DNA of 64,000 nucleotides from Methylobacterium sp. BTF04 (GTDB taxonomy: Bacteria > Pseudomonadota > Alphaproteobacteria > Rhizobiales > Beijerinckiaceae), in the NCBI RefSeq assembly GCF_010692745.1, contig NZ_JAAHTB010000021.1, positions 1 to 64,000 on the forward strand. Reading direction: 5' to 3'. The notes beneath the pieces are model-generated. The model was given only the letters and a program-made list of their open reading frames with translations. It ran no database searches and was not told the DNA's origin. Positions 26,342 to 35,725 of the stretch are shown here, piece after piece. Within the stretch, counting starts at the first letter, position 1. Each line of letters starts with the position of its first letter. The position numbers and the translations under genes were made by a program.

Positions 26342-26539
26342 GGAGAGGTTCATCCACCTCCGCACGCAAAGAGCGTGGTGGCGGACGATTTCGGGCAGGA
26401 ACCGCGGCGTCAGGACATCCCGGATCAGGTTCCGGCAGGATAATGGCGCGTGTCGTCTTGGAGATTCAGTCGCTCGAGACCGGGCAGTGCTGGCGGGCGC
26501 CGCCGTGAGAGCGCCTTGAGAGCGTGCGGCCGGGCCGCT

Positions 26540-27676
26540 ATGCCCTGCCGCATGAGGTTGATCCGACACCGCGAGACCGTCCCCGCCGCCCCGTTCCTGC
26601 CCGCACGCGACCTCGTCCAGGCCTTCGAGAGCGTCGGCGACAATTGCGAGTTCGGGCTGGTTCAGCGCTATTGCGGCGCCGAGCCGCTGGGCCTGTTCCG
26701 GTTTTCCTCCGCGCCGATCGCCAACCTCGTCCATGCCCTCGAGACGGACTTCTCGGAATATGGCGGTGCCGACGACCTCGAGGTGCTCGTGGCCGCGACC
26801 GGGCGCCTGTATTGCCGCAGCCGCCGCTACGGTTTCGCCTACAACACCTCGGATTTCGTCGGCACGACGCAACCGGCGGCGATCCACCGGCGCGAGGTCG
26901 GCAAGGTCGCCTATCTCAAGCGGCGCCTGCTGGAGGACCTCGCCGAGGGTGAGAAGGTCTTCGTCCGCAAGGGCGATGCGGAGGAGGAGCCGGACGCCGT
27001 CGCCGCCCTTGCCCGCGCGGTGCGGCGACACGGGCCGGGCCAGCTCCTCGCTGTGCGCAGGCCGGACCGGGAGGCCTTGGCCGGGACGGTGACGCGCCAC
27101 GACGCGACGCTGATGATCGGTCACATCCGGCGCTTTGCCCCCTACGAGACGGCCTACGACATCGACCTCGCATCCTGGCTCGATCTCTGTCGCCGCACCC
27201 ATGCGCTGGCCAGGGGCCTGCCGGCGCCCCTGTCCGCGCCAGCCTCGCCGAACCTGCTGGCCATGGCCGGACTTCCCGGCTTGGCGGCGCGCCACGTCCT
27301 CGGACCGCCGGGCGAGGCGCCCAACGTGTTCGGGCGCCGCGAACGCACCGATCGGCTCGATGCGGACGCGGTCCATGTGTTCTCGGCCTGGGTCTGGATT
27401 CCGGCGGATTTTCGCGGCGACCGGGTCGGAGCCGCCATCGGCCACTTCCGCCATGGTTGGTGCGACGCCGACCTCTCGGTGCGCGAGGCGTGGCAGCGCG
27501 TCTGGGTGGCGGCGAAGATTCCGGCCACCTACCGCGATCTGATGATGGGCCTACTCGTCACCGGCCCAGCGGGCGAGCGGCTGTGGTCGACGGGCCGCCG
27601 GTTGGAAGCCGGCCCCCTGCCCGCCCCCGCGCCTCAGCCGCGCGCGCTGCGGATCGGGCTCGGCTCCGGCACGTAG
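26540..27676 (+). CDS. Unknown protein with SVGDNCEFG motif (DUF1796-like N-terminus)
   Basis: This is a 378-residue soluble protein. The N-terminal region (about 15-230) opens with FESVGDNCEFGLVQRYCGAEPLGLFRF. This Cys-containing motif recalls DUF1796-like, putative papain-fold cysteine-peptidase-like proteins found beside polysaccharide genes; the match is from memory and only partial. The C-terminal part (about 260-370: VHVFSAWVWIPADF, WQRVWVAAKIP, MGLLVTGPAGERLWST) looks like a beta-sandwich of carbohydrate-binding type. The last 43 bp overlap the 3' end of the converging FkbH-like gene. Start 26540 gives MPCRMRLIRHRE; 26552 is equally possible. Confidence 0.65.
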   Translation: MPCRMRLIRHRETVPAAPFLPARDLVQAFESVGDNCEFGLVQRYCGAEPLGLFRFSSAPIANLVHALETDFSEYGGADDLEVLVAATGRLYCRSRRYGFAYNTSDFVGTTQPAAIHRREVGKVAYLKRRLLEDLAEGEKVFVRKGDAEEEPDAVAALARAVRRHGPGQLLAVRRPDREALAGTVTRHDATLMIGHIRRFAPYETAYDIDLASWLDLCRRTHALARGLPAPLSAPASPNLLAMAGLPGLAARHVLGPPGEAPNVFGRRERTDRLDADAVHVFSAWVWIPADFRGDRVGAAIGHFRHGWCDADLSVREAWQRVWVAAKIPATYRDLMMGLLVTGPAGERLWSTGRRLEAGPLPAPAPQPRALRIGLGSGT

Positions 27677-29478
27677 GCCGACAGGTCGAGGCCGAAGCGC
27701 GCCTCGTCCGGCTCGGATGCAAGAGCCGCGAAGCCGAGGTCGGGATAGAGCCGGGCCACCATCGCGTTCTTCGGGCTCGGCCGGTACAGCCCGACGAGAT
27801 GGTCGCCGCCCCGCTCGGCCACGGATTCCACCAGCACGGAGAGCATCGCCGCCTCGACGCGCCGCCCCAGCACGCGGCAGCTCATCAGCCAGGTGTCGAT
27901 GGTGAACCCGGTGGGTCGTGTGCGGCGCGCGATCACGACGCCGATCATGCCGTTGTCGCCGAGTCGGTCGACGAGGCGGAACTGCAGGCCGATCGCGTCC
28001 GGATCGTCCATCAGCGCGCGTATCTCGACCTCGGTGGTGCGCCGGGTGGTCAGGTTGAACTGGTTGGTCTTGTTGACGAGCTGGACGATGCGGGGCAGGC
28101 CGAGCGCGTCGAACGGGCGCCAGATCAGGCGCATGTCGAGGCCGGCGAGATAGGTCGGCAGGTCGGCGGCCTGCGCCACCGCCGTCGCTCTCTCGGCATT
28201 GGCCGCATAATGGCGCGTGCGGGCGCGGTCCTCCTCGGTGATGCCGAGCGCCTCGAAATAGCCCGCCTGCGCGATCCGGTCGGCGTAGCCGGATGGGTCC
28301 TCGGGCAGCTCGGGCACGGCCACCATCGGCAGTTCGGATCGCACCAGCTCGCGCTCGAACGGGTTGTCGTCGACGAAGACCAGGGCTTCGAGGCCGATCC
28401 CCAGGGTGGCCGCCACCCGGCGCAGGTTCTGCGCCTTGTCGTCCCAGTTGGCGAAGAAGGCCGCGATGTCGGCGCGCCGCAGCAGCATCTCGGGATGATG
28501 GTCAAAGACTTCGAGGGCGTTGGCTTCGTCGTTCTTCGAGACGACCGCCAGGATGATCCCGCGCGCCGCGAGGTCGCGGGCATAGGCCTGGAGGCCGAGA
28601 TGGGCCTCGCCCTCGGCGCTGCCCTGGCCGAGCACGAGGCCGGCGAGGCCGTCATCGCCCACCACCCCGCCCCAGAGCGTATTGTCGAGGTCGAGCACCA
28701 GGCACTTCTTCGACAGGCCCTGCCCCGCCGCCAACAGGCGTCCGACGAGGTCGCCATAGGCGGGGGCGGCGCCCGGCGACACCTCCTGCTTGGCGCGCAG
28801 CCACCACACCGGATCGTGCCAGGCGTCGCGGCCATGGCGGGCGGCCTGATCGTCGAGCGCGAGAAGGTCGACGCCGTCCGCATCCGCCGCCGCACGGATC
28901 GCGTGATTGATCTCCGAGATGGCGTCGTGACGCGAGCCCCGCAGCCGATGCTCGTTGGACCCGAGGAGCGGCAGCGCCACCGGCAGCAGCGTCTGCTGGA
29001 TCACGGCGCAGCCGAACCGCTCCCGTGCCATGCGCCAGAGTTCGCGCAGATGGGCGATGGCCGCGTCGGGCCCCAGCCCCGTCAGGTGAGGCGCATCGAA
29101 GGCGAACAGCACCGTATCGGGCCCGAAGGCCTGCAGGCCCGAGGCCGGATCGACGAGATCCTGCAGGGCGGCGCCGAACGGCGCCGCGTAGGTCTCGACC
29201 CAGATCCTGCGGCGCAGGGCGCCGACCCGGATCGCCGGCAGCAGATGCGAGATCGTGGAGGAGGACAGGATCGCGAGCCGCACCGGCCTGGTCCCGAGCC
29301 CGGCCGGTGGCGCCGCCGGGAAGGCCTTGCCCAGCAACCGATCGAGCTGGTTGGTGCGCGACGGGGTCAGCCGGGTGTTGGCGAGGGTCACGAACCCGTC
29401 GAAGGTCAGGTCGCCCGCGGCCGCGCGCGCCGTCGCCTCCGGCCAGTTCGCGGGTTCGGGCAGCCAGGCGAGGGACAT
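27634..29478 (-). CDS. HAD-IIIC family (FkbH-like) phosphatase/acyl-transfer protein
   Basis: This 614-residue protein belongs to the FkbH-like group, which loads three-carbon units from 1,3-bisphosphoglycerate onto an acyl carrier protein or acts in surface-glycan modification. The N-terminal half (about 65-250) is a flavodoxin/SGNH-like region (LAILSSSTISHLLP). The HAD core follows, with nucleophile motif DLDNTLWGG (263-271) and SKNDEANA and FVDDNPFERE further on. The C-terminal third (about 440-600) is GNAT-like (NQFNLTTRR, IDTWLMSCRVLGR). An acyl carrier protein gene lies 11 bp upstream, as expected for the partner. The product of this cassette is unknown. Confidence 0.88.
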   Translation of the reverse strand: MSLAWLPEPANWPEATARAAAGDLTFDGFVTLANTRLTPSRTNQLDRLLGKAFPAAPPAGLGTRPVRLAILSSSTISHLLPAIRVGALRRRIWVETYAAPFGAALQDLVDPASGLQAFGPDTVLFAFDAPHLTGLGPDAAIAHLRELWRMARERFGCAVIQQTLLPVALPLLGSNEHRLRGSRHDAISEINHAIRAAADADGVDLLALDDQAARHGRDAWHDPVWWLRAKQEVSPGAAPAYGDLVGRLLAAGQGLSKKCLVLDLDNTLWGGVVGDDGLAGLVLGQGSAEGEAHLGLQAYARDLAARGIILAVVSKNDEANALEVFDHHPEMLLRRADIAAFFANWDDKAQNLRRVAATLGIGLEALVFVDDNPFERELVRSELPMVAVPELPEDPSGYADRIAQAGYFEALGITEEDRARTRHYAANAERATAVAQAADLPTYLAGLDMRLIWRPFDALGLPRIVQLVNKTNQFNLTTRRTTEVEIRALMDDPDAIGLQFRLVDRLGDNGMIGVVIARRTRPTGFTIDTWLMSCRVLGRRVEAAMLSVLVESVAERGGDHLVGLYRPSPKNAMVARLYPDLGFAALASEPDEARFGLDLSAYVPEPSPIRSARG

Positions 29479-29489
29479 CGCGCCGGGGC

Positions 29490-29741
29490 TCAGGCCGCGT
29501 GCGCGGTCTTGGCCGCGATGATGGCGACGAAATCGGCCACCCGGGCCATGCCGTCCACCTCCCGCGTGGTGAAGCGGATGCCGAACTCGGATTCGGCGGC
29601 GACGATCAGTTCGATCATGCGGCCGGAATCCCAGCCCGCGATGTCGTCGGCCTTGGTGTCGGGCGTGATCACGAGGGCCGGATCGCCGAACACATCGCGA
29701 AAGATCGCAGTCAGCTGCGCGGTGATCGCATCCGGTTGCAT
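29490..29741 (-). CDS. Acyl carrier protein
   Basis: This 83-residue carrier protein has the phosphopantetheine attachment serine at S39 in GWDSGRMIELI. The usual DSL is here DSG, a variant seen in carriers that work with HAD-IIIC proteins. The start at 29741 (MQPDAITAQL) follows aaggacgcacc, a good ribosome binding site. The more upstream in-frame start has none. It is first in a two-gene unit with the FkbH-like gene (11 bp apart). It is not the housekeeping AcpP and lacks its strongly acidic helix II. Confidence 0.88.
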   Translation of the reverse strand: MQPDAITAQLTAIFRDVFGDPALVITPDTKADDIAGWDSGRMIELIVAAESEFGIRFTTREVDGMARVADFVAIIAAKTAHAA

Positions 29742-29795
29742 GGTGCGTCCTTCCATGGTGGGCGGGTCGGGCGAGCCCTTATCACAGGGCCTTCC

Positions 29796-30452
29796 TCAAT
29801 GCTGCGCCACGCCGGCGGCCATGTTGATCGCGAGCGCCAGGACGCTGGTGTTGAACAGGTAGGCGTAGATCGTCTGCACCGTCACGACGCGGCGCATCGT
29901 CTTGGTGGTGATGGCGGTGTCGGAGGTCTGCGAAGTCGCCCCGATCGTCGCGGCGAAGTAGAGGAAATCCCAGAAATCCGGGTTGGTGTCGCCGTTGAAA
30001 TCGAGGCCGCCCCGCGCGTCGCCTTCGCCCGCATCGCCGTAATAGAGATGGGCGTAGTGCACGGTGAAGACCACCTGCACGAAGACCCAGGCGCACAGCA
30101 TGGTCGCGGCGGCCAGCCCGAGATGGGCGAGCCGGGCGGTGTCGTCGTCGTGCTGGCCGAACACCAGCATCGCCACCGCGCCGAAACTCGCCGCCGCCGC
30201 CAGGATCGCGAAGAGCGAAATCCCGAAGGCGCTGTCGTCGAGGCGCGAGGCTTCCTGCCGCATCGCTTCCTGCTTCTGCCCGGCCGCCTTCCAGACGATC
30301 AGCGCCGTGTAGACCACGACCCCGAGGCACCAGCCGATCAGCAGCCGGACCGAAAGGGTCTCGAACGGCAGCACCAGGGCCAGGACGAGGGTGAGAGCGA
30401 GCGAGGCGAGGAGACGCGGGCGGAGCCAGAACGGGCGGAACGGATTGCGCAT
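29796..30452 (-). CDS. DUF1345 integral membrane protein
   Basis: This is a 218-residue protein with five or six membrane helices. The C-terminal signature FLYFAATIGATSQTSDTAITTKTMRR followed by TSVLALAINMAAG is characteristic of DUF1345, whose function is unknown. The TSQTSD stretch resembles a pore or filter loop, so ion conduction has been a reasonable guess for the family. The start at 30452 gives MRNPFRPFWLRP. It follows the DUF393 gene with 8 bp between, so the two are one transcript. Confidence 0.87.
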   Translation of the reverse strand: MRNPFRPFWLRPRLLASLALTLVLALVLPFETLSVRLLIGWCLGVVVYTALIVWKAAGQKQEAMRQEASRLDDSAFGISLFAILAAAASFGAVAMLVFGQHDDDTARLAHLGLAAATMLCAWVFVQVVFTVHYAHLYYGDAGEGDARGGLDFNGDTNPDFWDFLYFAATIGATSQTSDTAITTKTMRRVVTVQTIYAYLFNTSVLALAINMAAGVAQH

Positions 30453-30460
30453 GGGGTGTT

Positions 30461-30880
30461 TCAGCGAGGCTCCGGTCCGCAGGCTCCGTCGCAGCGGACG
30501 GGCCCCGCGATGCGCCGGGCGAGCCAGGGACGCAAGGGCAGAAACCCGCGATAGGCGGCTTCCGCGATCCACGTCACCCCCGGCAGATGGCGTATCGGGG
30601 CGAGGTACCGCCATCCGGGCAAGTGGGACCACAGCGTGAAGAATCCGGCCGCGCCCGATACGAGGCGTCCGTGCTCGTCGCGCACGTGGAACCGGGCGCG
30701 CGCCGCGGCGCGGGTCAGGCCGGGGCCGAGTTCGGCCGGCCCGTCGAGGCTCACATCCATCCAGGCGAGACGCTCGGCGCCGCGGCAGCGGCGATAGGTG
30801 CGAATCTCGGCGGCACAGAGCGGGCAGGCTCCGTCGTAGTAGATCGTGAGCGGCGGCGGCGTGGCGAGGGCGGTGTCCAT
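30461..30880 (-). CDS. DUF393 (DCC-family) thiol-disulfide oxidoreductase-like protein
   Basis: This is a 139-residue thioredoxin-like small protein. The N-terminal motif IYYDGACPLCAAEIR (about 13-27) carries the CxxC in the YDGxCxxC pattern that defines the DCC family. A further HLPGWRYLAP... region and C-terminal CDGAC follow. Redox activity is likely but substrates are unknown. It lies downstream of enolase on the same strand, but a strong terminator separates them. It is likely co-transcribed with the DUF1345 gene that starts 8 bp after its stop. Confidence 0.88.
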   Translation of the reverse strand: MDTALATPPPLTIYYDGACPLCAAEIRTYRRCRGAERLAWMDVSLDGPAELGPGLTRAAARARFHVRDEHGRLVSGAAGFFTLWSHLPGWRYLAPIRHLPGVTWIAEAAYRGFLPLRPWLARRIAGPVRCDGACGPEPR

Positions 30881-30906
30881 CTCCGATAAGATAGGGCGGC
30901 CCCACG

Positions 30907-30937
30907 AAAAAACGGCCGCGAATCGCTTCGCGGCCGT
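30907..30937 (-). terminator. Rho-independent terminator of eno
   Basis: On the minus strand acggccgcgaa and ttcgcggccgt form a perfect 11-bp stem with a 4-nt loop, followed by six U (the aaaaaa at 30907-30912). It begins about 25 bp after the enolase stop codon and insulates the DUF393 gene. Confidence 0.9.
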
Positions 30938-30961
30938 CCGGATCGGTTGTCGTCGCAGGTT

Positions 30962-32269
<1,308 letters not shown>

Positions 32270-32484
32270 TTACGGCGTGTCGAAGCCTCCCCGTGGAGAG
32301 GCCTGGTCCATCCCGCAATGTGCCCGACACGGCCTCATCCGGGATTGGACGATCCCGTCGAGGCTTATCCGCCAACCTCTCGCATCCGGCAAGCGCCCCT
32401 GCGGTCGACCACGGAGGCAGACGCGCAATTCGGCTTCAGACCGGAGTTTCCGGGGCAACGCATCGCCCCGGAATCACGATTGTC

Positions 32485-32688
32485 TCAGCGGTCGCCGGCG
32501 CCCGAGAGCAGCAACTCGATCTGGGCGAGCCCATTCTCGCGTGCCTTCGCCTCGGTCGGATGATTGCGGTCGGATCGCTGGATCAGCTTCCCCTTCCGGC
32601 GGATCGCCCATTGGTACGGGCTGCCCGGCGCCTTGGGGGGCTGGATTTCCAGGGTGTAGGGATATGTGGCAGTGTTTTCGTCGCTCAT
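32485..32688 (-). CDS. Small hypothetical protein
   Basis: This 67-residue soluble protein reads [16 protein letters not shown], with a central [20 protein letters not shown] and a charged helix [16 protein letters not shown]. The beta-beta-alpha look, with Trp-Ala-Ile-Arg followed by conserved-looking Arg/Lys, suggests a compact DNA- or nucleotide-binding fold, but no family is recognised. The start at 32688 is preceded by tggggagc; an in-frame ATG at 32724 is less likely. It is convergent with nothing and divergent from queF. Confidence 0.65.
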   Translation of the reverse strand: MSDENTATYPYTLEIQPPKAPGSPYQWAIRRKGKLIQRSDRNHPTEAKARENGLAQIELLLSGAGDR

Positions 32689-32794
32689 GCTCCCCATATG
32701 GCACGAGCTTCCCGCGCCTGCCACTCATCGGAGCGCATTCGGATTTCCAAACCGGCGCTTTCCTCGTCGCAGAGGCCGGTCACAGGACGAAACC

Positions 32795-33259
32795 ATGACC
32801 CAAGAGACGCCGCGAGAGACACTTCAGCTCGGTCAGGCGACCCCCCTGCCTGCCTCGCCGGCCGAAGCCCGTCTCGACCGGGTGCCGAATCCCCACCCGC
32901 AAACGGATTATCTGGCCCGATTCACCGCACCGGAATTCACCTCGATCTGCCCGGTCACCGGCCAGCCCGATTTCGGCATCCTGATGATCGACTACGTCCC
33001 GGATCGGTGGCTCGTCGAATCGAAGTCGCTCAAGCTCTACCTCGGAGCGTTCCGCAATCACGGTGCCTTCCACGAGGATTGCACGGTGGGGATCGGCCTG
33101 ACGCTGACCGAACTGCTCGCGCCCCGCTACCTGCGCATTGGCGGCTACTGGAATGCCCGCGGCGGCATTCCGATCGACGTGTTCTGGCAGACGGGCGAAC
33201 CGCCAAAATCACTCTGGCTGCCCGACCAGGGCATCGCGCCCTATCGCGGACGCGGCTGA
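32795..33259 (+). CDS. queF: NADPH-dependent 7-cyano-7-deazaguanine reductase
   Basis: This enzyme reduces preQ0 to preQ1 in the queuosine tRNA-modification pathway. At 154 residues it is the short unimodular QueF type. The catalytic Cys is C52 ([13 protein letters not shown]) with general acid D59. The QueF motif [21 protein letters not shown] (75-95) carries the NADPH- and substrate-binding Glu and His. The start at 32795 ([11 protein letters not shown]) is the only ATG close to the homologous region. The gene stands alone; other que genes are not in the window. Confidence 0.95.
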   Translation: MTQETPRETLQLGQATPLPASPAEARLDRVPNPHPQTDYLARFTAPEFTSICPVTGQPDFGILMIDYVPDRWLVESKSLKLYLGAFRNHGAFHEDCTVGIGLTLTELLAPRYLRIGGYWNARGGIPIDVFWQTGEPPKSLWLPDQGIAPYRGRG

Positions 33260-33286
33260 GCCACCCGGTTGCGCCCTGCGCGCAGC

Positions 33287-33317
33287 AAAAAGGGCGACCG
33301 GTCAAAACCGGCCGCCC
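33287..33317 (-). terminator. Rho-independent terminator of the Gly/Tyr-rich protein gene
   Basis: gggcgaccggt (33292-33302) and accggccgccc (33307-33317) form an 11-bp stem with one mismatch and loop caaa. On the minus strand it is followed by a U-tract (aaaaa at 33287-33291). It lies 28 bp after the stop at 33345 and also faces the 3' end of queF. Confidence 0.75.
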
Positions 33318-33344
33318 CCAACCACTCACACGCGTGAGACGAAT

Positions 33345-33668
33345 TCAGTAGCCGTAGCCGTAGGCAGGACGCTCATAGCCGTAGGCCGGGCGATCGTAGC
33401 CGCCGCGATAGTACGAATCACGGGCCGCACCGGCCGCGATGGCGCCCGCCGCCAGGCCGGCGATTCCGAGGCCGACGGCCGCACCGGTCCCGATTCCGCG
33501 ACGTCCGCCGCCGCGATAGGCATAGCCGCGATGTCCGTATCCACCGCCATGAGCATAGCCGCCGCGACCATAGCCATGGCCATGTCCAGGGCGTGCTTCG
33601 GCGGCAGTGCCGGCGGCCATCGCACCAAGGGAAAGGGTCACGGCCGTAATCATTGCGAGCTTGCGCAT
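33345..33668 (-). CDS. Exported Gly/Tyr/His-rich protein
   Basis: This is a 107-residue protein with a signal peptide (MRKLAMITAVTLSLGAMAAGTAAEA, probable cut after AEA). It then has a Gly/His/Tyr repeat region (HGYGRGGYAHGGGYGHRGY), a hydrophobic glycine-zipper-like stretch (GIGTGAAVGLGIAGLAAGAIAAG) and a Tyr-rich tail of GYERPAYGY repeats. The zipper resembles the membrane-associating segment of small outer-membrane or periplasmic proteins. The start at 33668 follows gaggagcacc, a strong RBS. The role is unknown; cell-envelope location is inferred. Confidence 0.75.
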   Translation of the reverse strand: MRKLAMITAVTLSLGAMAAGTAAEARPGHGHGYGRGGYAHGGGYGHRGYAYRGGGRRGIGTGAAVGLGIAGLAAGAIAAGAARDSYYRGGYDRPAYGYERPAYGYGY

Positions 33669-33725
33669 GGTGCTCCTCAAATCGTTGCGTTGTCTCTTGA
33701 GCGTAACAACACAAGCGCAGCGCGT

Positions 33726-33765
33726 CCGTTCCACATGTCCCCGCGCGCGAGGACATATGGAACGG
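33726..33765. repeat. Imperfect inverted repeat downstream of kdsA
   Basis: ccgttccacatgtcc (33726-33740) is the reverse complement of ggacatatggaacgg (33751-33765) except for one base, with a CG-rich 10-nt loop. It begins 8 bp after the kdsA stop on the minus strand. It may act as a terminator-like or REP-like element, but lacks a U-run. Confidence 0.65.
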
Positions 33766-33772
33766 ATCGCGG

Positions 33773-34630
33773 TTAAGACAGCGACTTCGCCAGGCGATCG
33801 AATGCTTGGAGTTCGGCCAGCAGGGCCGGCATCGCCCGCAACGGCACCATGTTGGGTCCATCCGAGGGAGCCCGGTCGGGGTCGGGATGGGTCTCGATGA
33901 ACAGGCCGGCCACCCCCACCGCCACCGCCGCGCGGGCGAGGACGGCGACGAATTCGCGCTGTCCGCCGGAGGTGGCGCCCTGTCCGCCGGGCTGCTGCAC
34001 CGAATGGGTTGCGTCGAACACCACCGGCGCCCCATGCGTCACCTGCGCCATGATCGGCAGGCTGCGCATGTCGGAGACCAGCGTGTTGTAGCCGAACGAG
34101 GCGCCGCGCTCCGTGACCAGCACGTTGGGGTTGCCGGCATCAGTCACCTTGGCGGCCACGTGCGCCATGTCCCAGGGCGCGAGGAATTGCCCCTTCTTGA
34201 CGTTGACCACCCGCCCGGTGGCGGCGGCCGCCAGCAGCAGGTCGGTCTGGCGGCACAGGAAGGCGGGAATCTGGAGGATGTCGATCGTTTCGGCGGCGAT
34301 CGCACACTGGCTCGCCTCGTGCACGTCGGTGAGGACGGGAAGCCCGAATCGCGCCTTGATGTCGGCGAAGATCGGGAGCGCTTCCGCGAGGCCGAGTCCG
34401 CGGGCGGTGGAGCCCGAGGTGCGGTTCGCCTTGTCGAACGAGCCCTTGAACACGAGGCCGATCCCGAGGGCGTCGGTCATGCCCTTGAGCGCGTCGGCGA
34501 TCTCGATGGCGTGGTCGCGGCTCTCAAGCTGGCACGGGCCGGCGATGAGCGCGAAGGGCAGGTGGTTGGCGAAGGCGGTGGTGCCGGCCTTGACGACGGG
34601 ACCGCGGGCGGAGGGAGAGATTTCGGACAT
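33773..34630 (-). CDS. kdsA: 3-deoxy-8-phosphooctulonate synthase (KDO-8-P synthase)
   Basis: This enzyme condenses phosphoenolpyruvate with arabinose 5-phosphate to KDO-8-phosphate for lipopolysaccharide inner core synthesis in the cytosol. It has 285 residues. Motifs present are [12 protein letters not shown] (PEP site), [44 protein letters not shown] and [14 protein letters not shown], and FIETHPDP gives the C-terminal metal or phosphate ligands. The start at 34630 ([11 protein letters not shown]) is close to an upstream hypothetical gene stop (10 bp away). Here it is next to enolase and queF, although it is often found beside pyrG or eno in other Proteobacteria. Confidence 0.96.
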   Translation of the reverse strand: MSEISPSARGPVVKAGTTAFANHLPFALIAGPCQLESRDHAIEIADALKGMTDALGIGLVFKGSFDKANRTSGSTARGLGLAEALPIFADIKARFGLPVLTDVHEASQCAIAAETIDILQIPAFLCRQTDLLLAAAATGRVVNVKKGQFLAPWDMAHVAAKVTDAGNPNVLVTERGASFGYNTLVSDMRSLPIMAQVTHGAPVVFDATHSVQQPGGQGATSGGQREFVAVLARAAVAVGVAGLFIETHPDPDRAPSDGPNMVPLRAMPALLAELQAFDRLAKSLS

Positions 34631-34640
34631 GGAGCGCGGT

Positions 34641-35156
34641 CTATCGCGCCACGGCTCCGGCGAAAAGGCCGATACGCCGCCGCGCCGCTCGTGGACGTGC
34701 CGGGACCAGCACGCAGAGGGTGAGGGTGCCGGCCAGGGAATCGTCGCGGGGGCCGGTCTCGCAGCGCAAGGCGGCCCGGTCGACGACACCCTGTCGGGGC
34801 GCGTCGGCGAGCAGGGAAGCCTGGTGTAGCGTGAGAGCCAGGACCTCCACCGCGTCCGGGTCGGCGCCGGTCAGTGCCCGGGCCGCCTGCCCGATCAGTG
34901 CGAAGAAAGCCCGGCTCGGCTCCCGGTCGAGCGATCCGAACACCATCCGCCGCGGAGCCCGGCAATCGAGGCTCATGCGCTCGGCATCGGCCGCGCGGAA
35001 CACGGCGCCAGCTCCGGCCCTCCCGGCGAGCGAGGCGCCGGTGGCGCGAATCACCGTCGCGGTCAGGGCGTCGCAGGACTCCGCCGCCCTGGCTTGGCCG
35101 GCGGCGACGAGGGCGAGTAGGCCGGCCGTTGCGGCGAGCGGGATGAGGCGCGTCAT
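34641..35156 (-). CDS. Exported hypothetical protein
   Basis: This 171-residue protein has a signal peptide ([21 protein letters not shown], cut before AESCDALTA). The mature part includes three cysteines ([24 protein letters not shown]) and one late Cys (LTLCVLVPA). This fits a small periplasmic disulfide-bonded domain. It lies 10 bp upstream of kdsA on the same strand and is probably co-transcribed with it. I do not recognise the family, and no catalytic pattern is visible. Confidence 0.65.
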   Translation of the reverse strand: MTRLIPLAATAGLLALVAAGQARAAESCDALTATVIRATGASLAGRAGAGAVFRAADAERMSLDCRAPRRMVFGSLDREPSRAFFALIGQAARALTGADPDAVEVLALTLHQASLLADAPRQGVVDRAALRCETGPRDDSLAGTLTLCVLVPARPRAARRRIGLFAGAVAR

Positions 35157-35198
35157 GGGCGCAAGCTCTAACGCAACGCGTCCCCCGAGCCTACGGCC

Positions 35199-35663
35199 TC
35201 ACCGGCCGGCGCCGAGCGAGCCCGTCGCATCGGGCTGGCACACTTCGTGGGCATGCGGACGCAGGACGCGCGGCAGGTGCACCGGATGCGGGCCGGACTC
35301 GTCCTCGACGACGCCGGTGAGGCTGTCGACGGCCATGGTGCCATGGAAGTGGACCGGGCCGCTCTCCGTCGCGGCAACGAAGTCGATGGCCTTGGTCGCA
35401 TCGTCGAGGGCGATCGTGTCGGCCTGAACCGGACCGCTCAGCGAGGCGGCCTCGTAGACGAGGCCGTCCCCGCGCGGGGAGCGTCTGAGGGTGATGCGCT
35501 GGCCCGCCCGCGTACCGTTCTCTGCCACTGTGCAGAGATCGGCGTAGACGTAGGTGCCCGACGACCAGACCGGCCTTGCCTCGGCCGGAACCACCCCGAT
35601 ACCGAGGATGGCACAGAGGCCGAACAGGGACAGTCCCTGCCGCCGCATCGCTGGTCCGGCCAT
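35199..35663 (-). CDS. Exported hypothetical protein
   Basis: This 154-residue protein has a signal peptide (LSLFGLCAILGIGVVPAEA, cut near ARPVWSSG). The mature part looks like a small beta-barrel of lipocalin-like type: WSSGTYVYADLCTV, RITLRRSPRGDGLVYEAASL and PVHFHGTMAVDSLTGVVED. It ends in HEVCQPDATGSLGAGR. The start could also be the ATG at 35648 (MRRQGLSLFG). The role is unknown. It sits 42 bp upstream of the other exported hypothetical on the same strand. Confidence 0.6.
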   Translation of the reverse strand: MAGPAMRRQGLSLFGLCAILGIGVVPAEARPVWSSGTYVYADLCTVAENGTRAGQRITLRRSPRGDGLVYEAASLSGPVQADTIALDDATKAIDFVAATESGPVHFHGTMAVDSLTGVVEDESGPHPVHLPRVLRPHAHEVCQPDATGSLGAGR

Positions 35664-35725
35664 GTCCGCCTCCCGATTGACGGCGCACCATCGGGCCCCG
35701 GTGTTTCCGGATTACGACAGACGCC

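Noticed and set aside
30461..30880. Selenocysteine variant of the DUF393 motif
   Set aside because: The CxxC is encoded by normal Cys codons; I saw no in-frame UGA in this or another recognised gene.
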